A stretch of 64,000 bases of DNA from Streptosporangiales bacterium (lineage in GTDB: Bacteria; Actinomycetota; Actinomycetes; Streptosporangiales; WHSR01). The position numbers and the translations under genes were made by a program. The DNA is taken from contig WHSR01000002.1 of assembly GCA_009379995.1 (NCBI GenBank), positions 62,001-126,000 on the forward strand. Reading direction: 5' to 3'. Positions 20,260 to 28,206 of the stretch are shown here, piece after piece. The notes beneath the pieces were generated by a model, which saw only the letters and a list, made by a program, of their open reading frames with translations, did no database searches and was not told where the DNA came from. The first letter of the stretch is position 1. Each line of letters begins with the position of its first letter.

Positions 20260-21993
20260 ATGGCTCAGCGCGTCGAGGACGCCGACTGCGCCGAATACGA
20301 CGTCGTCGTGGTTGGGTCTGGCTTCGGCGGCAGCGTGGCAGCGCTGCGGCTGACCGAGAAGGGGTACCGGGTAGCGGTGCTGGAGGCCGGACGGCGGTTC
20401 GCGCCGGAGGATCTACCGAAGACGAACTGGGACCTGCGCAACTTTCTGTGGATGCCGAGGCTGGGTATGACCGGCATCCAGCGGATCTCGCTCCTGCGCG
20501 ACGTCATGGTGGTGTCCGGTGCCGGCGTCGGCGGTGGCTCGCTGGTGTACGCGAACGTGCTGTACGAGCCGCTAGAGCCGTTCTACACCGACCAGCAGTG
20601 GGCGCACATCACCGACTGGCGGGCCGAGCTGGCGCCCTTCTACGACCAGGCGAAGCGCATGCTCGGGGTGACCACCAACACCGGGCTGGATTCCGTCGAC
20701 GAGGTGATGAGGCAGGTCGCCGAGGACATGGGCGTCGGGGACACCTTCCGCCCGACCGACATCGGCGTGTACCTGGGCGAGCCGGGAGTGATCGTCGACG
20801 ACCCGTACTTCGGCGGCGTGGGTCCGAAGCGCACCGGCTGCCTGCGGTGCGGGCAGTGCATGACCGGCTGCCGGCACGGTGCGAAGAACACCCTCGGGGC
20901 CAACTATCTCTACCTGGCGGAGCGGGCCGGGGCGACCGTCTACCCGCTCACCACGGCCACCGAGGTACGCCCGGACGGCGATGGCCGCTACACCGTCGAG
21001 ACCGTCGGCTCCGGCGGCCCCGCCCGCCGCGAGCGCCGTACCTTCGCCGCGGAGCACGTGGTGTTCGCCGCGGGCGCGCTCGGCACCCAGAGGCTGCTGC
21101 ACAAGCTCCGCGACGGGGGAGCGCTGCCGCGGATCTCCGCCCGCCTCGGGGAGTTGAGCCGTACCAACTCCGAGGCGGTTCTCCGGGTGATGGCGCGCGG
21201 GAAGCGGCGGCAGGATGAGGCCGCGGGGCCGGTGGACTACAGTGAGGGGCCGGCGATCGGCTCGTCGTTCTTCCCCGAGCCGCACACCCACGTGGAGCCC
21301 GCGCGGTACGGGAGGGGGTCGAGTTCCATGGCCCCGCTCGCCACGATGTTGGTCGACGGCGGCGGCCGGCTGCCCCGGTGGCTGCGGTTCTGCGGCGGAG
21401 TCGTCAGGCATCCGCTGATCTTCCTCCGGTCGTTCTCGCTGCGCCGCTGGGCGGAGCGGACCGTGATCCTCCTGGTGATGCAGGCGCGGGACAACTCGAT
21501 CACCGTGTACGGCAAGCGCGGTCCGTTCGGGCACCGGCTGGCCTCCCGGCAGGGGCGCGGCGAGCCCAACCCGGCCTGGATACCGGTGGCGCACGAGGTG
21601 GCCCGCAGGGCCGCCGACAAGATGGACGGCGATGCGGGCGGCACCTGGGGACAGCTCGCCAACATCCCGCTGACTGCTCACTTCGTCGGCGGATGCACGA
21701 TCGGCGACTCGCCGGAGACCGGGGTGGTCGACCCGTACCACCGGCTGTACGGGCACCCGGGCCTGCACGTGGTCGACGGGTCGGCGGTCACCGCCAACCT
21801 CGGCGTCAACCCGTCGCTCACCATCGCCGCACAGGCCGAGCGGGCGATGGCGTTCTGGCCCAACAACGGCGAGCCCGACCCCCGGCCCGAGCTCGGCTCG
21901 GCGTACCGGCGCATCGACGCCGTGACACCACATCACCCGGTCGTTCCCAGCCACGCACCGGCCGCCCTGCGGTTGTCCACAGCCCGCCGCTGA
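20260..21993 (+). CDS. GMC-family FAD oxidoreductase (ChoD-like)
   Basis: A 577-residue FAD-dependent alcohol or sterol oxidoreductase. It has an N-terminal GSGFGGSVAALRL Rossmann motif, the cysteine cluster CLRCGQCMTGCRHGAKNTL and the C-terminal GMC signature VVDGSAVTANLGVNPSLTI. It resembles mycobacterial ChoD (Rv3409c), annotated as cholesterol oxidase, although the true substrate of that group is doubtful. The position between guaB3/glpD and guaA agrees with choD synteny. The ATG at 20260 lies two bases after the aldehyde dehydrogenase stop. Confidence 0.88.
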   Translation: MAQRVEDADCAEYDVVVVGSGFGGSVAALRLTEKGYRVAVLEAGRRFAPEDLPKTNWDLRNFLWMPRLGMTGIQRISLLRDVMVVSGAGVGGGSLVYANVLYEPLEPFYTDQQWAHITDWRAELAPFYDQAKRMLGVTTNTGLDSVDEVMRQVAEDMGVGDTFRPTDIGVYLGEPGVIVDDPYFGGVGPKRTGCLRCGQCMTGCRHGAKNTLGANYLYLAERAGATVYPLTTATEVRPDGDGRYTVETVGSGGPARRERRTFAAEHVVFAAGALGTQRLLHKLRDGGALPRISARLGELSRTNSEAVLRVMARGKRRQDEAAGPVDYSEGPAIGSSFFPEPHTHVEPARYGRGSSSMAPLATMLVDGGGRLPRWLRFCGGVVRHPLIFLRSFSLRRWAERTVILLVMQARDNSITVYGKRGPFGHRLASRQGRGEPNPAWIPVAHEVARRAADKMDGDAGGTWGQLANIPLTAHFVGGCTIGDSPETGVVDPYHRLYGHPGLHVVDGSAVTANLGVNPSLTIAAQAERAMAFWPNNGEPDPRPELGSAYRRIDAVTPHHPVVPSHAPAALRLSTARR

Positions 21994-22113
21994 CGCGCCG
22001 CGGTCCCCGCCGCCCGCGGCTACGTTTCCGGCGTGGGTGAGTGGCTCACCCACTAACCCATCCGCCCCAACTAGACTGAAGGCACTCCGCGCTCCGCCGA
22101 AGAGGTTCTGCTT

Positions 22114-23688
22114 TTGTCAGCTGATAACGGGTTCGACACGGTCCTCGTCGTTGACTTCGGGGCACAGTACGCCCAGCTCATCGCGCGCCGGGTGCGAGAG
22201 TGCCACGTGTACAGCGAGATAGTTCCCCCCACCATGCCGGTCGGGGAGATGCTCGCGAAGCGGCCGAAGGCGATCATCCTGTCCGGCGGCCCGGCCTCGG
22301 TGTACGCCGAGGGCGCGCCGCTGCCTCCGGAAGGGCTGTTCGAGACCGGTATGCCGACACTCGGCATCTGCTACGGGTTCCAGCTGATGGCCCGGACCCT
22401 TGGCGGTGTCGTGGAGCGTACCGGCATCGCTGAGTACGGCGGCACACCGCTGTCCGTGCTGACCGAAGGCAGCCTGCTGGCGGGCCTGCCGCGGGAGCAG
22501 TCCGTGTGGATGTCGCACGGTGACTCCTGCATAAGGGCGCCGGAGGGCTTCCTGGTGACCGCGAGCACGGACGCCACGCCGGTGGCCGCGATGGAGGACG
22601 CCGCCCGCGGGCTGTACGGGGTGCAGTTCCACCCGGAGGTGCTGCACACCGAACACGGCAGGCAGGTGCTGCGGCACTTCCTGTACGACGCGGCCGGATG
22701 CCGGCCGACCTGGACGATGGCGAACATCGTCCAGGAGGCCGTCGAGGCGATCCGCGGCCAGGTGGGTGACAAGCGAGCGCTGTGCGGGCTGTCCGGCGGC
22801 GTCGACTCCGCGGTTGCCGCGGCGCTCGTGCAGCGGGCCATCGGCGACCGGCTCACCTGCGTCTTCGTGGACCACGGGCTGCTGCGAAAGGGAGAGGCCG
22901 AGCAGGTCGAGAAGGATTTCGTCGCCGCCACCGGGGTGTCCCTGAAGGTCGTGGACGCGGCCGACCGGTTCCTCGCCGCGCTGTCCGGCGTCGCCGACCC
23001 GGAGCAGAAACGCAAGATCATCGGACGGGAGTTCATCCGCGCCTTCGAGGGCGCGGCACGCGAGACCCTCGGCGAGGCGGGGGCGCACGGCGAGGAGGTG
23101 CGGTTCCTCGCCCAGGGCACGCTCTACCCCGACGTGGTCGAGTCCGGCGGCGGCAGCGGCGCGGCCAACATCAAGTCGCACCACAACGTCGGCGGGCTGC
23201 CCGAGGATCTGGGGTTCGCGCTCGTGGAACCGCTGCGTTGGCTGTTCAAGGACGAGGTGCGTCGCGTCGGTGAAGAGCTCGGCCTGCCGCCCAAGATCGT
23301 GTGGCGCCAGCCTTTCCCCGGACCCGGGCTGGCCGTCCGGGTGATCGGGGAGGTCACCCGCGAGCGGCTGGACGTGCTGAGGGAGGCCGACGCCATCGTC
23401 CGTGAGGAGCTGACCCGCGCCGGGCTCGACCGCGACATCTGGCAGTGCCCGGTGGTGCTGCTCTCCTCCGTTCGCTCGGTCGGTGTGCAGGGCGACGGCC
23501 GTACGTACGGTCATCCGGTAGTGCTGCGGCCAGTGACCAGCGAGGACGCGATGACCGCCGACTGGGCGCGGCTGCCGTACGAAGTGCTGACCCGAGTCTC
23601 CACCCGGATCACCAACGAGGTGCCCGGCATCAACCGAGTGGTCCTCGACGTCACCAGCAAGCCTCCCGGCACCATCGAGTGGGAGTAG
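22114..23688 (+). CDS. guaA: GMP synthase (glutamine-hydrolysing)
   Basis: A 524-residue GMP synthase, which converts XMP to GMP using ATP and glutamine. The N-terminal class I amidotransferase has its nucleophile in [10 protein letters not shown] and its histidine in GVQFHPE. The ATP pyrophosphatase part has the P-loop [11 protein letters not shown], and the C-terminal dimerisation domain ends KPPGTIEWE. The start is TTG at 22114 with GAAGAGG upstream. With guaB and guaB3 it completes the guanine branch. A patchy accessory stretch begins just after its 3' end. Confidence 0.97.
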   Translation: MSADNGFDTVLVVDFGAQYAQLIARRVRECHVYSEIVPPTMPVGEMLAKRPKAIILSGGPASVYAEGAPLPPEGLFETGMPTLGICYGFQLMARTLGGVVERTGIAEYGGTPLSVLTEGSLLAGLPREQSVWMSHGDSCIRAPEGFLVTASTDATPVAAMEDAARGLYGVQFHPEVLHTEHGRQVLRHFLYDAAGCRPTWTMANIVQEAVEAIRGQVGDKRALCGLSGGVDSAVAAALVQRAIGDRLTCVFVDHGLLRKGEAEQVEKDFVAATGVSLKVVDAADRFLAALSGVADPEQKRKIIGREFIRAFEGAARETLGEAGAHGEEVRFLAQGTLYPDVVESGGGSGAANIKSHHNVGGLPEDLGFALVEPLRWLFKDEVRRVGEELGLPPKIVWRQPFPGPGLAVRVIGEVTRERLDVLREADAIVREELTRAGLDRDIWQCPVVLLSSVRSVGVQGDGRTYGHPVVLRPVTSEDAMTADWARLPYEVLTRVSTRITNEVPGINRVVLDVTSKPPGTIEWE

Positions 23689-23897
23689 ACTTCGATCACA
23701 GTCGTCGACCTTCTTGATCATTTTTTCCGCTCATCGAGACGACTTTCATAACCGCGGAACCTGGTCACCTACAAGTCGCGATTCAGCCACGCCGTAGAGC
23801 TGGTGCCTCGTCTACCTGAAACCCGGTGATCGTTCGGCGCACATGCAACCTTCTGCGGGTTCTTCCTTTGGGCCGATGGAACTGAAGGGGAGACCTC

Positions 23898-24443
23898 GTG
23901 AACTGCGGCTTCATCGACGAGTCGGTGTACGACGACCACGGCCTATACGTTGTCGCCGTGGTCATGGCCGACCCAGCGTTACGCAGGGCCGTGGAGTACG
24001 CGCTCACACGAGTCGTTCCAGGCACGGGACCCCCACATTGGCACGATGAAGGGGACGCTGTGCGACTCAACATGGTCAGAGCGGTGGCTCAGTTGGACAT
24101 CGATGCGCGGGTGTACGGATGCCGGTTCGAACGGCCGGTGCGCAAGGAAGCCGCTCGCTGCCGTGCTTTGGGTTGGATGGTTCAAGACTTGGACGACGAA
24201 ATAGGTTCGTTGATCTTGGGTCAACGAGACGATGCGCAGGACAAGAACGACCGAAGGGTTCTGCGACCCCTGGCCGGCAGACCGCCACGGTTTCGCTATG
24301 ATCACGTACCCGCCCGTAGAGAACCGATGCTCTGGCTACCAGATATAGCGGTCGGGGCCGTTGCGTGTTCTCTCGTCGGACGGACGGATGCCTATCGAGT
24401 CCTACTCGAGGACGTGCTGACGGTCGTTGAATGCGAGCCCTGA
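23898..24443 (+). CDS. DUF3800-like protein
   Basis: A 181-residue protein beginning CGFIDESVYDDHGLYVVAVVM, a pattern like the FIDES(G) start of DUF3800 proteins, which have an RNase H-like fold. Later acidic residues (QRDDAQDKNDRR) and the C-terminal LWLPDIAVGAV also fit. Nuclease activity is inference only. The start is GTG at 23898 with GGGGAGA upstream. Codon use is less G+C-biased than in neighbours, and the gene sits in the accessory stretch after guaA, so acquisition by transfer is likely. Confidence 0.6.
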   Translation: MNCGFIDESVYDDHGLYVVAVVMADPALRRAVEYALTRVVPGTGPPHWHDEGDAVRLNMVRAVAQLDIDARVYGCRFERPVRKEAARCRALGWMVQDLDDEIGSLILGQRDDAQDKNDRRVLRPLAGRPPRFRYDHVPARREPMLWLPDIAVGAVACSLVGRTDAYRVLLEDVLTVVECEP

Positions 24444-24452
24444 AGAGCGCGA

Positions 24453-24489
24453 AGGCCGGGCGCCCGTCATCCGGCGGGAAACCCGGCCT
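24453..24489 (+). terminator. Terminator-like stem after the DUF3800-like gene
   Basis: AGGCCGGG (24453-24460) pairs with CCCGGCCT (24482-24489), starting ten bases after the stop codon. The loop is G+C-rich and could form a nested stem. There is no U tract. Confidence 0.5.
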
Positions 24490-24770
24490 CACTTCCGGAC
24501 GTCTAGTGACGTCGGCATTGGTCATTTTATGCTTGTCTATCCCGCTGTCAAAGTAGCCGTGGCGTCGAAGCCGCCGACCGTCCGGCAAGGCAGCGGCCCT
24601 GCTCGGCCTCGGCCAGCCGAGCGCACGGATGTCGTCGGGGTTGAGCTCGCCGCGGTAGTACAGACCGGTGTCGGGCCGGTGCTCGCCCTGGGCCCGGGCC
24701 CCGCAAAGGTGACCGAGAGCACGCCCGGAATCGCGGTCGTCCGCTCGGCGATCGGTTCGGCTAACCGCTC
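24490..24770. other. Degenerate region without an intact gene
   Basis: No intact reading frame with recognisable similarity is present. On the minus strand, 24687-24604 encodes TGLYYRGELNPDDIRALG, which reads like real protein but has no start and soon loses similarity, so it may be a gene remnant. The stretch 24510-24560 is A+T-rich. I see no promoter or RNA gene I can support. Confidence 0.4.
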
Positions 24771-24932
24771 GCCGGTCAGTCGCTCCAGGAGTACCTGCTC
24801 AACAAGCTGATCGAGGAGGCGCGGCGTCCAACTCTGGACGAAGTTCTCGCCCGTGCGGCCGAGCGGACCGGTGGATCATTCTCGGTTCAAGATGCGGTGC
24901 AGATCATCCATCACGATCGCGATACGCGGTGA
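24771..24932 (+). pseudogene. VapB-type antitoxin remnant (C-terminal part)
   Basis: The frame reads AGQSLQEYLLNKLIEEARRP, then TLDEVLARAAERTGG and ends HHDRDTR. This is the typical C-terminal two-thirds of FitA/VapB antitoxins that partner PIN toxins. The N-terminal ribbon-helix-helix is missing: a TAA lies at 24762-24764 in the same frame and no start precedes the conserved part. Without the DNA-binding end it cannot repress its operon. Its TGA stop (24930-24932) overlaps the GTG of the following toxin remnant, the usual coupling in such pairs. Confidence 0.7.
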
Positions 24933-25261
24933 GGTCGCGTGCTCGTCTCGTCGGGCGGATTCTGTTCGCTCCAGCCGTAATCGATCTCGAGGTGGCTTCG
25001 TTTCTTCGCAACGCCGTACGCGGCGGGCTGGTCACGGTCGAGCGAGCTCGGCGCGCCCTCGTCGACCTGGACGACTCCGCGCTTCAACGCTCTCCCCATC
25101 CGCCGCTCCTCGGCCGGGTTTGGGAACTGCGCGACAACCTGAGCGCGTACGACGCCGCTTACGTTGCTCTCGCCGAACTTCTTGACGTCCCTCTCCTCTC
25201 CGCGGACGGCAAGCTTGCTCGGTCGAGTGGGCCCCGCTGCCCTATCGAGCTGTTCCAGTGA
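24929..25261 (+). pseudogene. VapC-type PIN toxin remnant with N-terminal deletion
   Basis: A frame of 110 residues whose later part is PIN-like: LFAPAVIDLEVASFLRNAV, then LSAYDAAYVALAELLDVPLLSADGKLAR. These carry the second acidic residue and the C-terminal acidic pair of VapC ribonucleases. The beginning MRSRARLVGRI replaces about 40 expected residues, including the first catalytic aspartate (DASA region). The start still overlaps the antitoxin stop, so an internal deletion is the simplest explanation. It should be inactive. It ends ten bases from the convergent kynU. Confidence 0.7.
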
Positions 25262-25270
25262 CGAGGTCGC

Positions 25271-26536
25271 TCAGGTGACGCGGGTGGGCTCGGCGGAGTA
25301 CTCCTCGTACACCCTGTCCTCGACGACGCGGCGCAGCCGGTCGAGGCCGTCCCATACGTCCACGTACCGGGTGTAGATCGGCGCCGGGCCGAGCCGCAGC
25401 CGGTCCGGGGTGCGGTAGTCGGGGATTACCTTGGCCCGCTGGATGAGCGCCTGGCAGATCCGCCACGCCTCGGGATGGTGCAGCGTGACGTGCGAGCCTC
25501 GCTGGGCCGGGTCGCGCGGCGAGGCGAGCCGGAAGCCGAGGGGTTCGAGCCAGGCGTCGGCGAGGGCCACCAGGTACTCGGTCATCGCGACGCCCTTCGC
25601 CCGCAGGGCCCCGATGCCCGCCTCCGCGAGCAGCTCGGCGCTCGTCTGGACGGCCCGTATCCCGGCGATCGGCGGGGTGCCGGTGAGGAACCGGGCCATG
25701 CCGTCGGCGGGCCGGTAGGTCGGACCCATCTCGAACTGCTCGTGCCCGCCGAACCATCCCCAGATCGGCTGTCGCAGGCTGTCGGCGAAGTCGCGGCGCA
25801 CGTAGCAGAAGGCCGGCGCGCCGGGACCGGCGTTCAGGTACTTGTACGTGCAACCTACCGCAAGGTCGGTATCGACCGCGTCGAGCTCTATCGGCACCGC
25901 GCCGACCGAGTGGCACAGGTCCCAGATCACCAGCGCACCCGCGTCGTGGACGATGCGGGTGACCTCGGCCATGTCGAGCAGCGCGCCGGAGCGGTACGCC
26001 ACCTGGGACAGGCACACCAGCGCCGTGTCGTCGTCCACGGCCGCGGCGAGCGTACCGAGGTCGAGTCCGGCGTCGATGTCGGCGTGGATCAGACGGAGCT
26101 CGAGCCCGCGCTCCTCGGCGAGCCCGGCCAGGACGTAGCGGTCGGTGGGGAAGTTGTCGTCGTCGGTGACGATCACCCGGCGTTCGGGCCGGGCACGCGC
26201 GGCGGCCGCGGCGAGCTTGTAGAGGTTGACGGTGACGGAGTCGCAGACCAGCACCTCGTCGGGGCGGGCGCCCAGCAGGTGCCGGCCGAGAACCTCGCCG
26301 GCCTGGGCCGGTGCGTCGATCCAGTCGTCCCACGACCGGATGAGGCCGTGGCCCCATTCATCCCGGACCACCTGGTCGAGCCGGCCGGCGACCGCCTTGG
26401 GCAGCCGGCCCAGCGAGTTCCCGTCGAGGTAGACGAGATCAGAATCGTCGTCGACGACGAAACGATCGCGGAACGCCGCGACGGGATCGGCGGCGTCGAG
26501 CGCCTCGGCTTGCTCACGGCCGGCCGAGACGTCCAC
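25271..26536 (-). CDS. kynU: Kynureninase
   Basis: A 421-residue PLP enzyme that cleaves kynurenine (or 3-hydroxykynurenine) to anthranilate (or 3-hydroxyanthranilate) and alanine. Typical motifs are YLDGNSLGRLPK near the N-terminus, CDSVTVNLYKL, WDLCHSVGAVP and the PLP lysine in GCTYKYLN. The GTG at 26536 has GAGGGG upstream and lies 22 bases after coxG, so it is the last gene of the cox-like operon. No other kynurenine-pathway gene is seen in the window. Confidence 0.92.
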   Translation of the reverse strand: MDVSAGREQAEALDAADPVAAFRDRFVVDDDSDLVYLDGNSLGRLPKAVAGRLDQVVRDEWGHGLIRSWDDWIDAPAQAGEVLGRHLLGARPDEVLVCDSVTVNLYKLAAAAARARPERRVIVTDDDNFPTDRYVLAGLAEERGLELRLIHADIDAGLDLGTLAAAVDDDTALVCLSQVAYRSGALLDMAEVTRIVHDAGALVIWDLCHSVGAVPIELDAVDTDLAVGCTYKYLNAGPGAPAFCYVRRDFADSLRQPIWGWFGGHEQFEMGPTYRPADGMARFLTGTPPIAGIRAVQTSAELLAEAGIGALRAKGVAMTEYLVALADAWLEPLGFRLASPRDPAQRGSHVTLHHPEAWRICQALIQRAKVIPDYRTPDRLRLGPAPIYTRYVDVWDGLDRLRRVVEDRVYEEYSAEPTRVT

Positions 26537-26558
26537 GCCGCTGATCCCCTCGGTGCCG

Positions 26559-27308
26559 CTAGCTACGGCGCCGCCGGCGGCGCCGTAGGGCGAAGAGGAG
26601 CACGAAGAGCGCGGCGACCCCGCCCAGCACCGGAGCGAGCCGCTTGAGGACCGGCCCGCCGGCCACGTCCAGCAGGTCGATGGCGTCGTTGCGGGGGCGG
26701 GTAGGCCGGGCGGAGCCGAACCCGCCCGCCGCGGCGCCGGGAGGCTGGGACGGCCCTGCCGCGGACGGAAACTGCGGAGCGCCCACGGCCTGCCCATCCG
26801 TACCGCCGCCGACGGGAGCCGTCGACGACCCGGCACCACCACCGGCGGCCGCTTCGGAGCGGCCGCCCGATCCGAGCTCCTCGGCCAGGCACTCGGCGAA
26901 CTGGTCGACCAGCTTCCCGCCCACCTCGGCCATGACGTTCCGGCCGAACTGTGCTGGCCGACCCGTCACGTTGAGGTTGGTGTGGACGGTCACCCGGGTG
27001 GAGCCGCCCTCGTCGGACAGCTGGGTGTCGACGGTGGCAGACGCCGTGCCGCTGCCACGGGCCTCCTTGCCCGACCCCTCGATCGTGACCTTGTGTGCCT
27101 GCTCGTCCTTGTGCGAGAAGCGTGCCGTGCCGCGGTAGGTCACCGTGATCGGGCCGACCTTCACCCGGAGCCGGCCGGTGAACTCATCGCCATCGACCGA
27201 CTCCAATGTCGCCCCCGGCATACACGGCGCGACACGCTCCACGTCGAGCAGTACCGGCCACGCCTGGTCTACCGGTACCGGGATGGTGAATTCGTGTTGG
27301 AGTTCCAT
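26559..27308 (-). CDS. coxG: CoxG-like SRPBCC protein with membrane anchor
   Basis: A 249-residue protein. Residues 1-150 are an SRPBCC/START-like domain of the CoxG type (FTIPVPVDQAWPVLLDVERV, CMPGATL, VKVGPITVTYRGTA). A Gly/Ala/Pro-rich linker leads to a single C-terminal membrane helix (LAPVLGGVAALFVLLFAL) and a poly-Arg end. CoxG recruits the CO dehydrogenase-type enzyme to the membrane. It starts seven bases after coxM. Confidence 0.85.
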   Translation of the reverse strand: MELQHEFTIPVPVDQAWPVLLDVERVAPCMPGATLESVDGDEFTGRLRVKVGPITVTYRGTARFSHKDEQAHKVTIEGSGKEARGSGTASATVDTQLSDEGGSTRVTVHTNLNVTGRPAQFGRNVMAEVGGKLVDQFAECLAEELGSGGRSEAAAGGGAGSSTAPVGGGTDGQAVGAPQFPSAAGPSQPPGAAAGGFGSARPTRPRNDAIDLLDVAGGPVLKRLAPVLGGVAALFVLLFALRRRRRRRS

Positions 27309-27315
27309 ACACCTC

Positions 27316-28170
27316 CTATACCCGTGCCGCAGCCGCTAGGGCTCGCCCGGTCAGTACCTGGGCGAGATGCCTACGGTAGTCGGCCTGGCCGTGCAGGTCG
27401 CTCGGGGGGTGGGTGCCCTCGGCCGCCTGGGACGCGGCCTCGTGCAAGGCGGCCGGAGCCGCCTGCGTCCCCTGGACCGCTGACTCTACCGCGCGGGCCC
27501 GCACCGGGGTGGCACCCATGTTGGTGAGCCCGACCCGTGCCTCGGCGATGTTGCCGTTGGCGCGCCGTACGGCCGCCGCCACGCCGACGACCGCCCATGC
27601 CTGCGCGACCCGGTTGAACTTCTCGTAGTGGAAGCCCCAGCCGGCCAGCTTGGGCACGCGCACCCCGACCAGGATCTCCCCGGGCTGCAGCGTCGAGGTG
27701 AGGTAGTCGGCGAAGAACTCACCGGCCGGGATCGTCCGCTGTCCGTTCGGCCCGGTGGCGATCATCTCCGCGTCGAGCGCGACGGTGACGGCCGGCAGGT
27801 CGCCGGCGGGGTCCGCGTGGGCAAGCGAGCCGCCGAACGTACCCCGGTGCCGCACCGCCGGGTCCGCGACCGTGGCGGTGGCCAGCGCTATCAGGGCGCA
27901 GTGCTGGTTCACCAGTGGGTCGCGTACCACTGTGTGGTGGGTGGTCATGGCGCCGATGACCAGGGAGTCGCCCTCGTCCCGCACGCCGCGCAGCTCGGCC
28001 ACGCGGTTGAGGTCGACGAGCAGCTCGGGGTAGGCCAGCCGCAGCCGCAGCAGCGGCATCAGGCTCTGCCCACCGGCGAGCACCTTGGCCTCCTCGCCCC
28101 CCTGGGCGAGCGCCGACACGGCCTCGTCGACGGTGGTCGGCGCTGTGTACTCGAACTGAGCCGGGATCAT
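27316..28170 (-). CDS. coxM: FAD-binding medium subunit of a CO dehydrogenase-like enzyme
   Basis: A 284-residue flavoprotein subunit of the xanthine dehydrogenase family. FAD-binding motifs AGGQSLMPLLRLR and TFGGSLAHADPAGDLPA are clear, and the C-terminal CODH-flavoprotein domain is complete. It passes electrons from the iron-sulfur subunit onward. It lies 36 bases downstream of coxL and seven bases upstream of coxG. Confidence 0.92.
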   Translation of the reverse strand: MIPAQFEYTAPTTVDEAVSALAQGGEEAKVLAGGQSLMPLLRLRLAYPELLVDLNRVAELRGVRDEGDSLVIGAMTTHHTVVRDPLVNQHCALIALATATVADPAVRHRGTFGGSLAHADPAGDLPAVTVALDAEMIATGPNGQRTIPAGEFFADYLTSTLQPGEILVGVRVPKLAGWGFHYEKFNRVAQAWAVVGVAAAVRRANGNIAEARVGLTNMGATPVRARAVESAVQGTQAAPAALHEAASQAAEGTHPPSDLHGQADYRRHLAQVLTGRALAAAARV

Positions 28171-28206
28171 CAGCCAATCCCCTTTCCGAGAGTCTGGGGC
28201 CGAGGG

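Noticed and set aside
24076..24588. Minus-strand frame opposite the DUF3800-like gene.
   Set aside because: Overlaps a more convincing plus-strand gene; only a short part outside it (24604-24687) looks coding, and that is noted as a remnant.
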